DNA of 44,296 nucleotides, taken from positions 1-44,296 of the forward strand of contig NZ_QREV01000043.1 in NCBI RefSeq assembly GCF_003363715.1, written 5' to 3'. The translations under genes were made by a program, and so were the position numbers. Source of the stretch: Parabacteroides acidifaciens. GTDB lineage: Bacteria; Bacteroidota; Bacteroidia; Bacteroidales; Tannerellaceae. Position 1 is the stretch's first letter, and every line of letters starts with the position of its first letter. Below, piece after piece: positions 23,538 to 31,327 of this stretch. The notes under the pieces were generated by a model that worked only from the letters and a program-made list of their open reading frames with translations, did not search any database and was not told where the DNA came from.

Positions 23538-25133
23538 TCAGAACCCGAAATCGTCAATTTCGACCTCTTTTACCTCTTCTTCTTTCGGTTTTTCGACATA
23601 TTTATGTTCCACATTCGACTTGACGATAATCGCACGCATCGGACGGACCGGACAAATCGATTCGCATCCGCCACATCCGATACAAAGATCCGGATTGATC
23701 TGCGGAATCGTCAACGTCCCTTTGTAGGGAACCATATGCACGGCCTGAGTCGGACAGTGTTCTGCACAGGCGCCACAGTCTTTTTCTTCCGTATTCACGA
23801 CGCAACGGCCTTTGAAGAAGGTGGCGATGCCGACCTGTGTCGTGACTTTCTCTTCAATGGTCAGCGGCTTGATTGCACCTGTCGGGCATACATCGGAGCA
23901 TACCGTACATTCGTAGTTGCAATAACTGCTGATGTAGGCGAGGCGTGGTTTCAGCATATAATCCAAACCATATTCCAATCCTGTAGGACGGAGCACCTGG
24001 CTCGGACAGCGGACTACACATATTTGGCATCCCGTACATTTGTCTTTGAAACGTTCCAGGCTGATAGAACCCGGCGGGGTGAGGGGCGGCCATTTCTTTC
24101 CGCCTTTTCTGTGTTTTTTACCTTTTCCCGCTTCTTCGGCAATAGCCGATACGATAGGCAGGGAAGCGGCTATTGTCGCACCTGTCGCCAGGAATGTACG
24201 GCGGCTGTTGGCTGCCGAAGGCTGTTCGATAGGTGACGATTGTGCAGCCAAGACGTCAGCGGTTGCTCCTTCCTGTTTCTTTTCCGGAAGTTGCAGGCGA
24301 TATTGCAACCCGCCTTTTGCGCAGGATGATACGCAGTTGAAACAGTCCACGCAGCGGGATGTGTCGACCGTTAGGCTTTTGCTGTCGATCGCTTCCGCCT
24401 TGCAGGTATGTTCGCAGTTTCCGCAATGTGTACAGCTTCCTTTATCGAAAGAGATACGGAAAAGCGAGTAGCGCGAGAAGATGCTCAACAGTGCTCCCAC
24501 AGGACAGATCGTGTTGCAGAACAGCCGTCCGCGAAAGACTGTCATCACAATAAATACGATTAGTGCGATACTTGCCGCTATCAGACCGGATACCGTAACA
24601 GTGCTGATCGTCACATGGAACAAAGAATAGTTGTCCATTTTCATCAGCAGGTTGGCTGCAATATTGTTGCTCCACATCACGACGGGACGGAACAGGCTGG
24701 CTGCTATACGTCCGAAATTGCTATACGGATCCAGTAACAGGCATAGCCCGCTGAAACCGAGTACCGCCATAATAGCTGTAATTGCTAACAGGATGTATCG
24801 AAGCCAGTTCATCGGTTTATGGTAGGCGAAACGGCGCTGGCCTTTCTTCTTCTTTTTCCCGATGCAGAACAGACGGTTGATGATGTCCTGCAATACTCCT
24901 GCCGGACATATCACAGAGCAATAAATACGTCCGAATACCAGCGCCAGCAGGAAATGGAATACGATGAGCCCGATCATTCCGCCCAACAGCGCCGGCATCA
25001 GTTGCAGATGCAGTAACTTGTGTATGTCGCCCGGTAAAACTCCAGAGAAATCGACAAAGAACAGAAGTATGGGTACGAAAAACAGGATTGCGAGCAGTAC
25101 CCTCAATCCTTTTAGATAATTCGGTTTCTTCAT
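23538..25133 (-). CDS. Membrane polyferredoxin, NapH-NapG-like fusion
   Basis: It has 531 residues. The first part (1-280) resembles NapH: membrane segments at about 12-30, 44-68, 110-135, 175-200, with CxxxCP motifs YCSVICPAG (71-78) and FCNTICPVG (205-212), then two [4Fe-4S] motifs, CTHCGNCEHTC and CVDCFNCVSSC (234-271). A second Tat-type signal, SRRTFLATGAT, begins at residue 310, followed by four more ferredoxin-like motifs (366-376, 405-416, 453-460, 484-494). That second half matches NapG, which in other bacteria is a separate Tat-exported protein. The protein is therefore a likely quinol-oxidising or electron-delivering module spanning the membrane with a periplasmic wire. It overlaps the upstream DUF362 gene by one base (ATGA), so translation is coupled. 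The electron acceptor is not evident. Confidence 0.86.
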   Translation of the reverse strand: MKKPNYLKGLRVLLAILFFVPILLFFVDFSGVLPGDIHKLLHLQLMPALLGGMIGLIVFHFLLALVFGRIYCSVICPAGVLQDIINRLFCIGKKKKKGQRRFAYHKPMNWLRYILLAITAIMAVLGFSGLCLLLDPYSNFGRIAASLFRPVVMWSNNIAANLLMKMDNYSLFHVTISTVTVSGLIAASIALIVFIVMTVFRGRLFCNTICPVGALLSIFSRYSLFRISFDKGSCTHCGNCEHTCKAEAIDSKSLTVDTSRCVDCFNCVSSCAKGGLQYRLQLPEKKQEGATADVLAAQSSPIEQPSAANSRRTFLATGATIAASLPIVSAIAEEAGKGKKHRKGGKKWPPLTPPGSISLERFKDKCTGCQICVVRCPSQVLRPTGLEYGLDYMLKPRLAYISSYCNYECTVCSDVCPTGAIKPLTIEEKVTTQVGIATFFKGRCVVNTEEKDCGACAEHCPTQAVHMVPYKGTLTIPQINPDLCIGCGGCESICPVRPMRAIIVKSNVEHKYVEKPKEEEVKEVEIDDFGF

Positions 25134-26074
25134 CAGATCTTAATACGTTTGATGTTTATTTTTTTCAGATCGGTAGAACCTAATTTCAACTCTTCACCTT
25201 TGCCCAAGTGCCCAACTGCATCCATATCTAACTTTTTCACCTGGTTGAACAACGCGAGGGCAGCCGTATCAGCAGCAACAATGTTAGGAGATACGATCAT
25301 TGATTTCAGGGTAGCCACGTCGGCTGCGCTTTTTCCTTGCGGACCGTTCTGGTGCATCATGCGGTAAGCGTCTACGATGTGCAGAACCGGTTTTTTCTGC
25401 CAGGTACAGATATCGGCGATACATTGCTGCAAATCGTTCTGGTGGAAGAAACGACGGTCCCATACGATACCCATCATGTTTTTCATCGCGCATGAGAGTT
25501 TGGCCCCTCCGTGATTTTTCAAGATAGGAACGTTGATCCAAGCGTCTGCTTCGATCAGTGATTCATGTATCTTGGCATTTTTCAGTGTTACACCGCCGGG
25601 GATGGCCACTTCTTTGAAGTACTTTTCGTCGTTACCCGGCATGATGATACCGCCGGCTTCTTTTACGGCTGCGGCGATACCGCTTGTTTCGTAGCATTTC
25701 TGCCAGTTGTCGCAGGTATGATCGAATACGGTTACCTTTTCCGCTCCCGCTTCGAAGCATTTCTTTACGAGCGCTTTTATCAGTTTCGGATTTGTATTTC
25801 CTGCCAATTCAGGTGTACGGTCCCATCCGATATTTGGTTTGATAACTACTTTTTGTCCTTTTTTGATATATTTATTAATGCCACCAAGAGCTTCTAATGC
25901 TTTGTCGAGCATTACTTCTGGCTCTCCACCCATCACTGCGACCAAGTCCGGGGCCTGTTCTACTGCAACAGTATTAGACGAAAGGGCAGCCTGTAGTCCT
26001 TCAAAATTCAAAGATAAAGCAGCACCTGCTACAACACTGGTCTTTAAGAAATCACGACGTTTCATTTTGTTCAA
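25133..26074 (-). CDS. Tat-exported DUF362 protein
   Basis: It has 313 residues. The N-terminus carries a Tat signal, KRRDFLKTSVVAGAA, with cleavage near LQAAL. The mature part is a DUF362 domain: VVIKPNIGWDRTPE, VFDHTCDNW, INVPILKNHGGAKLSCAMKNMMG and HIVDAYRMM are typical family blocks. The biochemical role of DUF362 is not established; the family often accompanies ferredoxin-like proteins. Here the gene starts the operon and runs directly into the NapHG-like gene, so the two likely act together in the periplasm. The promoter is probably the TATCTTTG at 26105-26112 (minus strand). Confidence 0.88.
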   Translation of the reverse strand: MNKMKRRDFLKTSVVAGAALSLNFEGLQAALSSNTVAVEQAPDLVAVMGGEPEVMLDKALEALGGINKYIKKGQKVVIKPNIGWDRTPELAGNTNPKLIKALVKKCFEAGAEKVTVFDHTCDNWQKCYETSGIAAAVKEAGGIIMPGNDEKYFKEVAIPGGVTLKNAKIHESLIEADAWINVPILKNHGGAKLSCAMKNMMGIVWDRRFFHQNDLQQCIADICTWQKKPVLHIVDAYRMMHQNGPQGKSAADVATLKSMIVSPNIVAADTAALALFNQVKKLDMDAVGHLGKGEELKLGSTDLKKINIKRIKI

Positions 26075-26104
26075 TTGGTATTATGTAGTTTATAAATGTT
26101 TAAA

Positions 26105-26112
26105 CAAAGATA
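26105..26112 (-). promoter_or_regulatory. -7 element (TATCTTTG) for the DUF362 operon
   Basis: Perfect TAnnTTTG on the minus strand, 30 bases before the DUF362 start. No clear -33 element. Confidence 0.5.
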
Positions 26113-26133
26113 GATAATCTCTTATATAATCCG

Positions 26134-26141
26134 TATATTTG
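26134..26141 (+). promoter_or_regulatory. -7 element (TATATTTG) for the DUF2971-like gene
   Basis: Perfect TAnnTTTG on the plus strand, 22 bases before the start codon at 26164. It is back to back with the opposing -7 element at 26105. Confidence 0.5.
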
Positions 26142-26163
26142 ACCTCGAAAAAAAATATAAAAG

Positions 26164-26958
26164 ATGGATTTATATTCCTATGTTTCAGTAGAATCCTTTG
26201 TCCGGGGATGCCAGCTTTCCCAGACACCCTGTTCTTTCAGCCTTCGGGTTCCTAATTTGATGTATCGTTTGCCGGAGCAGGAAATAGGCTATGGCCTGTC
26301 TCTTCTTCGTCGTGCAATCGTTTTGTATGAAGAGCAAAAAGGAATCGGCGCGGAGCATAGTAAGCGTGAAATTCCTTTTTTCAGGACAAACCGCCGGATG
26401 CTGATCGGGCCGGAAATGGAAATGTATGCCCTTCCTGTATATCAGAGTCCGGAAATACCTTCAGGGTTGAAACAGGGAAAGAGTCCGTATCTGCGGTTGA
26501 CTTTCGATTATGGAGCGATAGGAGAATATAGTTTGTCTGACGACAAATATTTGCTTCAGTGTAAATATAATGAGGAAGAGAATTTGAAGACTTTTGTCTC
26601 GCAGATGGAACGGGAGTACGATAAATTCTTCTACGATGAAGAACATACCGGGTTTACGCGGGATTCCCGCCTCTTTTCGATGCTTTGTAATGCCTGTCTC
26701 GAAGTACGGGAACCTTGTTTTGCTTCCGAACAGGAGTGGCGGATCGTGCAGTTTTGCGATCCGGTTAATGCCGGATATGATTTTACGGATGGCGATCTGG
26801 TCCCTTATGTCGACTATACGATACCATTCGATTGTCTCCGTCAGATTGCTTTGCAGAACCGGGCGGAGAACAATTTGACATACAGTGCCCTGGCTGGTTT
26901 TCTCCAGCGCATGGGGCTGGCTCCCGAGCGTTATCTGGAAGGGATGCAGGAGGAGTAA
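26164..26958 (+). CDS. DUF2971-like protein
   Basis: It has 264 residues, no signal peptide and no membrane segment. Features recalling DUF2971 are an aromatic N-terminal YSYVSVESF, internal SMLCNACLEV, and the C-terminal acidic/aromatic SEQEWRIVQF, where an E-x-W-R pattern is characteristic. DUF2971 proteins have no firmly known function and are often accessory or phage-associated. The match here is divergent, so the family call is tentative. The gene converges with the ferredoxin gene, leaving three bases. Confidence 0.65.
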   Translation: MDLYSYVSVESFVRGCQLSQTPCSFSLRVPNLMYRLPEQEIGYGLSLLRRAIVLYEEQKGIGAEHSKREIPFFRTNRRMLIGPEMEMYALPVYQSPEIPSGLKQGKSPYLRLTFDYGAIGEYSLSDDKYLLQCKYNEEENLKTFVSQMEREYDKFFYDEEHTGFTRDSRLFSMLCNACLEVREPCFASEQEWRIVQFCDPVNAGYDFTDGDLVPYVDYTIPFDCLRQIALQNRAENNLTYSALAGFLQRMGLAPERYLEGMQEE

Positions 26959-26961
26959 TTG

Positions 26962-27186
26962 CTACTCCTCTTTTTTATCCAGCTTGTAGCTTAATGCGCC
27001 CGAAGGACATTTCCCGATCTGGTTGATCAGTTCTTCGGTTGTCGCATTTTCAATTTTGATCCAGGGACGTTCTTTGGGGTTATACACCTTCGGTAACATC
27101 TTAACGCAGATCCCGGCGTGCTGGCAAAGGTCAGGTTGCCAGACAATGGTGAGTTCACCATTTGAATACTCATGAATTTTTCCCAT
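26962..27186 (-). CDS. yjdI: YjdI-type (4Fe-4S) mono-cluster protein
   Basis: Small ferredoxin-like protein of 74 residues with the divergent Fer4_19 domain. The cysteines are CQHAGIC and, near the C-terminus, GKCPSGAL. The block VYNPKERPWIKIENA is typical of the family. The GNAT gene lies 13 bases upstream on the same strand, reproducing the E. coli yjdI-yjdJ pairing in reverse order. Its partner and reaction are unknown. Confidence 0.85.
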   Translation of the reverse strand: MGKIHEYSNGELTIVWQPDLCQHAGICVKMLPKVYNPKERPWIKIENATTEELINQIGKCPSGALSYKLDKKEE

Positions 27187-27199
27187 ACTCTTTTTCTTA

Positions 27200-27502
27200 T
27201 TACCCTATATTAATACCTCTCATAATTAAACTTTTCCATTCCGGGTGCTTTTGTATGTACCCGGCTACAAAAGGACACATCGGAACCAGACGGAGTTTCC
27301 GTTTCTCTATTTCCGTGAGTACTTTTTTTACCAATTGGCTACCGACACCTTTCCCTTCCAGTTCTACCGGAACTTCCGTGTGGGTCAAGTAGATCTCGCC
27401 GTTTTTCGATATGATATATTCGATCAGCGGTTTGTACTTGCCGATATGAAACTCGAATTGTTTCTCTTCGGTGTTGTCTATAAGTTCATAATCTTCCATC
27501 AT
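27200..27502 (-). CDS. yjdJ: YjdJ-type GNAT family acyltransferase
   Basis: It has 100 residues, a minimal N-acetyltransferase of the YjdJ/GCN5-related group. The acetyl-CoA binding turn is EGKGVGSQLVKKVL. Strand TEVPVELEG precedes it and LVPMCPFVAGYIQKHPEW follows; the latter matches the conserved C-terminal CPF...YI...HPE of this small family. It is cotranscribed with the yjdI-like gene. The substrate is unknown. Confidence 0.87.
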   Translation of the reverse strand: MMEDYELIDNTEEKQFEFHIGKYKPLIEYIISKNGEIYLTHTEVPVELEGKGVGSQLVKKVLTEIEKRKLRLVPMCPFVAGYIQKHPEWKSLIMRGINIG

Positions 27503-27732
27503 GTATTTGTTTTAATTGATGTTTGGTTTTATTTAGAACAACAGATACAAAGATTTTGTTTTATGGAGACGAAGATTTGTAAGGCGTTAATCCTTTTTTC
27601 TTCATTTTAATGTTGATTTACACAGTTTTATAGAACTATTTTGGGTGTAGAATTGTTCAATTTTTAAAGCGAAAAGTATTTGGCTTTCTTAAGAAATGGT
27701 GAGGAATAATTTACATTTAAAAGCAAAGTATT

Positions 27733-27957
27733 ATGAACAAGAACGATGTTGTTTCAGAGGCCGGTCAGATCTGGTCTTTGTTATCGGAAAGAAAGACTCT
27801 CTCTGTTGAAAAGATAGGTGAGATGACTCATCGTCAAGAGTCTTTGGTTTGTTTGGCTTTAGGATGGTTAGTCAAGGAAAAGAAAGTGCGCTTGGTAGAA
27901 AAAAGCGGTGTGCTGCATGCTGAATTGAATATTTCGATTCCTGAAATGTATTACTAA
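27733..27957 (+). CDS. Winged-helix protein (DUF2582-like)
   Basis: It has 74 residues. The composition and pattern (VSEAGQIWSLLSERKTLSVEKIG, then CLALGWLVKEKKVRLVEKSG) describe a single winged helix-turn-helix domain as in the wHTH_8/DUF2582 family common in Bacteroidetes. It may bind DNA as a dimer; targets are unknown. It is preceded by 230 bases without another gene and followed by a terminator that marks the edge of the AT-rich island. Confidence 0.82.
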   Translation: MNKNDVVSEAGQIWSLLSERKTLSVEKIGEMTHRQESLVCLALGWLVKEKKVRLVEKSGVLHAELNISIPEMYY

Positions 27958-28000
27958 AATTGAACAGCAGTCTTTTTGATAAGATTCCTGAAAAATAGAA

Positions 28001-28042
28001 AAGCCTGCAAACGATTAATCTGCAGGCCTTCCGATTTTTATT
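28001..28042 (+). terminator. Rho-independent terminator after the winged-helix gene
   Basis: GCCTGCA (28003-28009) pairs with TGCAGGC (28021-28027), with an A-run before and a T-rich tract after, so it can serve both directions. It lies between the winged-helix gene and the first isomerase gene. Confidence 0.8.
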
Positions 28043-28044
28043 TT

Positions 28045-28055
28045 GCGGAGAAAGA
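28045..28055. repeat. 11-base copy of the tRNA-Ser 3' end (candidate att site)
   Basis: GCGGAGAAAGA is an exact direct repeat of 40071-40081, which is the 3' end of the tRNA-Ser gene plus one base. The two copies bracket the AT-rich carbohydrate-utilisation block precisely. Confidence 0.5.
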
Positions 28056-28073
28056 AAAGCGTATTTTGAAAAT

Positions 28074-28964
28074 TTATGGAGCTTTCACTTCCTTTTTCAG
28101 CTCGATAAATAAAGTCTTCACACGTTCTTTTTCATTCCCTTTTCCTAACGTCTCAATAGGTAGGTAACCACAGTAATTTTTCTGCTGAATGAGCTTCATC
28201 AATTTTTTTACATCGGTTTTAGTCTCCACTCCATTGATGAACACACTTTCTTTTATCTGCCATGTAATAGCATGGTGGATCACTTCTTCTATTTCTGCAT
28301 ATGGATCACTCGTACGGAAACAACCGATATCAAGCATCAGTCCTACATTGTCCGATTTACACATGGACAAAAACTTATTCACTTCATCCGCCGTTTTCAA
28401 AAAGTCATTATGATTCTGTATGGCAACCATAACTCCGTATTGCTTACCAAACTCAGCACATTCGTCTGTCGCTTCTGCAATCCATTTAGCGGCTTCATCC
28501 CATGTATAGCCTTTTGGGATAGCTGGCCCGGAAAAAACACGTATTGTGCTTGCCCCCAGTTTTGCCCCTACGACAATCCAATCTTTGACTAATTGTATCT
28601 CTTTTTGACGTTCTGCCAAATCCGGTTTGGTAAAATCGTTTCGGACGCCAGTTCCTGATATATCGATCGCGTTACGAAACGCACAACGTTTTACATCATA
28701 AATATACTCATCGCTGGGGACCTGCGGATAAGTTGGGAAATAATAACCCGTAATATCTACACATTCCATATCTATGGAAGCTGCATACTTAATTACATCA
28801 AAAATATCGAGTTCATTATTTTTGATCGGATTATCAAAAGAGAAAAAATTCAGTCCGATCTTCACTCGGCTTTTCTCACCAATACTACCTCTATTGGCTG
28901 GTTGTGAAAAGCCGTTTGTTGCAAATAGAGCAACTAAAATTGTAGTAAAAATAATTGATTTCAT
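28074..28964 (-). CDS. Exported sugar phosphate isomerase/epimerase-like TIM barrel
   Basis: It has 296 residues when started at 28964; this start gives a clean signal peptide (MKSIIFTTILVALFATNGFSQ, here longer than a motif: hydrophobic core about residues 3-18, cleavage near residue 21). The mature part is an AP-endonuclease-2-like xylose-isomerase TIM barrel. Candidate metal ligands are the Asn/His in VAIQNHNDF, Asp in GLMLDIGCF, and Glu in YLPIETLGKG. Family members include 2-keto-inositol dehydratases, hydroxypyruvate and psicose epimerases, and lyases that cleave 3-keto-glycosides. Periplasmic location is uncommon for a phosphate-sugar enzyme, so the substrate is probably unphosphorylated. 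It is last in the minus-strand locus. Confidence 0.83.
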   Translation of the reverse strand: MKSIIFTTILVALFATNGFSQPANRGSIGEKSRVKIGLNFFSFDNPIKNNELDIFDVIKYAASIDMECVDITGYYFPTYPQVPSDEYIYDVKRCAFRNAIDISGTGVRNDFTKPDLAERQKEIQLVKDWIVVGAKLGASTIRVFSGPAIPKGYTWDEAAKWIAEATDECAEFGKQYGVMVAIQNHNDFLKTADEVNKFLSMCKSDNVGLMLDIGCFRTSDPYAEIEEVIHHAITWQIKESVFINGVETKTDVKKLMKLIQQKNYCGYLPIETLGKGNEKERVKTLFIELKKEVKAP

Positions 28965-29063
28965 GTTTGTAATTTTAAAAGGTTTAAAAATGTTAGTTGT
29001 TGAAATATAATTAAAAGTATTACATTCGGTGATAAAATGCAAGTATATTGATCCTACCAAGGT

Positions 29064-29891
29064 TTAGAGCTCATACAGGTCACAAAGAGTTTTTACAAGA
29101 GCAAGTGCTTTCTCAAACTGATCTACTGTAGTTATTCCGCCATACTGACTTCCACTACTTAAATGCGGTTCTAATGTCAGAAAGCCTTTATAATTCATTC
29201 TTTTCAGCTCCCAGATTAATGATGCAATTTGTGCGTCACCTTCTCCAGGGAAAGCACCGACATCTTTGCTTCCTAATATCCAATCCTTGATATGGACATG
29301 TACAATATAATTTTTCAGTATAGAAAAACATTGTTCTATATTATTTACGATAGATTCTCCCCATACGAAATTTGCCGGATCATATGCCTGTCTTAAAGAA
29401 GGTGAGTCTATCGTTTCCATAAGATCCAGACAGTTCGATGCCGAATGTCCATAGATACCCGATTCATTTTCATGTACCATTATAATATCTGTTCCTTCCA
29501 GATAAGACGTTTGAATATGAAATCGTTGTAGCACCTCATTTCTGAAATCTTCAATCTTACTCCCTAAAGGTGGATAGTAACTAAAAACTCTGATGAACTG
29601 AGTTTCAAAGATACTCGCAATCTCAACAGTTCGTTTAAAACGAATAAATTCATCTTCGAAAGGACTGGTTATGCAACTTTTTCCTATGGGAGAGGCAATT
29701 GCACTCACCTGAATATGATAGTCGTCCATCATCTGTTTCAAATATACCCATTTATTCCGGTCGACGTCTATAATATTCATTCCGTCAATAAAACGGAGCT
29801 CCAAATAGCCGACTCCATTTGTTGAAAGAAGCTCCAATTGCTTTTTAAATGCAGTAGAAACCTCATCTGCAAAGGCACTAATTCTAATCAT
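29064..29891 (-). CDS. Cytoplasmic sugar isomerase/epimerase-like TIM barrel
   Basis: It has 275 residues without a signal peptide. The fold is the same as its neighbour, but the metal site is the full canonical set: Glu in MVHENESG, Asp in YDPANFVWG, His in HVHIKDW, and Glu in TLEPHLS. This arrangement is typical of epimerases and dehydratases acting on ketoses or keto-inositols (IolE/IolI, hydroxypyruvate isomerase, tagatose epimerase-like). It starts only six bases after the transporter stop, so the two are cotranscribed. Together with the Gfo/Idh/MocA enzyme upstream it suggests an oxidise-then-rearrange pathway. The exact substrate cannot be read from the sequence. Confidence 0.86.
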   Translation of the reverse strand: MIRISAFADEVSTAFKKQLELLSTNGVGYLELRFIDGMNIIDVDRNKWVYLKQMMDDYHIQVSAIASPIGKSCITSPFEDEFIRFKRTVEIASIFETQFIRVFSYYPPLGSKIEDFRNEVLQRFHIQTSYLEGTDIIMVHENESGIYGHSASNCLDLMETIDSPSLRQAYDPANFVWGESIVNNIEQCFSILKNYIVHVHIKDWILGSKDVGAFPGEGDAQIASLIWELKRMNYKGFLTLEPHLSSGSQYGGITTVDQFEKALALVKTLCDLYEL

Positions 29892-29897
29892 TATATA

Positions 29898-31304
29898 TTA
29901 AAAATAAGTAGGTAAAACTTTTATTATATAAAACGCTACGCATATTAAGGTTATTGCAATAGCAACAATCATTGCTGTGTTCCATATAAACCTTTTTCTG
30001 CCTCGCGGCATGTCCTCCTTTAGATAAGCAGCACTATTATTGAGCAGGAAAAAGCCGATATAGGCTATAGGTAGCATAATAAGGGCTATTGCTGATGTTG
30101 GAATCGCAATCCATGTACCCATTTTACTCCAAAAGATTGCTCCGAATATTCCGGGTGCCGGTATAAGAGTGGCCATCCTGTATTTCCATCCTGTGGGTTC
30201 GATTTTAAAGATTTCACAAACAGCGAACCCGGATACTACCATATGCAAAATAATAGCATTTATCGCCATTGCAATGATACCCAAGCCAAAAATCACACGT
30301 GAGATAATAGGAGGTAATCCTGTTGCTTCCAACATACTGGCGGCTGCTATGGGAGAAATGTTGGTAACATTCGAATCCAGAAAATCTTGTGTATGTAAAG
30401 TTGAACCAGCTGCAATAATCATTAACGATGTGGCAAGTGTGTAAGGTATTAACATACCGGTAATTAAATCAAAATTGGCCAATCCTGTATATTCTTTTGT
30501 CCATCCTTTTTTTAAAAAGCTATAACCAAATAAAAATGTCATATTCAAGCCTACTGCCGCACTTAATGATGCAATAAAAATTGAAATTCCGGTAGTATCA
30601 GATGGTATGTTCCAATGAAATCCGTTTTTAAACGAAAAAGGAATAAAACCGGATAAAACTTCACCCCAGTCTATACCCTCATTTGTTAAACCTTCTGCCA
30701 TTACAACGCCGGCAAACGAGATAATAATAAACCATACGATACTTTTAATCGTATTTTCGAAAAAGGTCACACCTTTACTGCCTTTTCCATAATTCCATAC
30801 AATCGTTGCTGCAACACAAAAAATTATAAACGCAATCACCAGAAGGATAAAGGTCTGTTGTATAGATGAAGGGGCAAGTTTAAACGAAAAAATTTCTTCT
30901 AATAAGTCTAATGACATTCCAGAAGCTATTGCATATTGTGGAAAATGCCAGATCATCGTGGTTATAAGCGTGAAAATGACCCATATCCATGCTACGGCCG
31001 GACTTACATATTTCTTCATTGCATAAAACGGCCTTTCACCTCGTGTCAAGGTCTGGAAAGAAAGAGCCGATAACATTGTAATCCCAATAAGCATTGCTAC
31101 GGGTTGTACCCAAAGCAACTGATATTTTAAAAATGCTCCGGAAAACAAGGCAGCCATAGCGCTTCCTCCTCCTAAAGTCATCGCACTTTGCATCCAGCCT
31201 GGACCTGATTTGGAAAAATACCACTTCAGGCGAGTTGGTAGACTTTTATTTTTCAACGAAAGTAACTCTTGCCGTTCTTTCTCTATATTTGTTTCGTTCT
31301 TCAT
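29898..31304 (-). CDS. Nramp-like transporter lacking the metal-binding motifs
   Basis: It has 468 residues with about 11-12 hydrophobic segments. It aligns with the Nramp/SLC11 fold from GPGWMQSAM onward. In canonical Nramp, transmembrane helix 1 has DPGN and helix 6 has MPH, which bind the metal. Here helix 1 reads TLGGGSAMAA (residues 43-52) and helix 6 reads AAVGLNMTFLFGYSFL (249-264); the Asp-Asn and Met-His residues are absent. The protein therefore should not carry divalent metal in the usual way. Placed between an oxidoreductase and an isomerase in a Sus-type locus, it is the only inner-membrane transporter of the cluster and is likely to import the locus substrate. This role is inferred from context. 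Confidence 0.82.
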   Translation of the reverse strand: MKNETNIEKERQELLSLKNKSLPTRLKWYFSKSGPGWMQSAMTLGGGSAMAALFSGAFLKYQLLWVQPVAMLIGITMLSALSFQTLTRGERPFYAMKKYVSPAVAWIWVIFTLITTMIWHFPQYAIASGMSLDLLEEIFSFKLAPSSIQQTFILLVIAFIIFCVAATIVWNYGKGSKGVTFFENTIKSIVWFIIISFAGVVMAEGLTNEGIDWGEVLSGFIPFSFKNGFHWNIPSDTTGISIFIASLSAAVGLNMTFLFGYSFLKKGWTKEYTGLANFDLITGMLIPYTLATSLMIIAAGSTLHTQDFLDSNVTNISPIAAASMLEATGLPPIISRVIFGLGIIAMAINAIILHMVVSGFAVCEIFKIEPTGWKYRMATLIPAPGIFGAIFWSKMGTWIAIPTSAIALIMLPIAYIGFFLLNNSAAYLKEDMPRGRKRFIWNTAMIVAIAITLICVAFYIIKVLPTYF

Positions 31305-31327
31305 TATGCATAATCTTTTATATGAAT

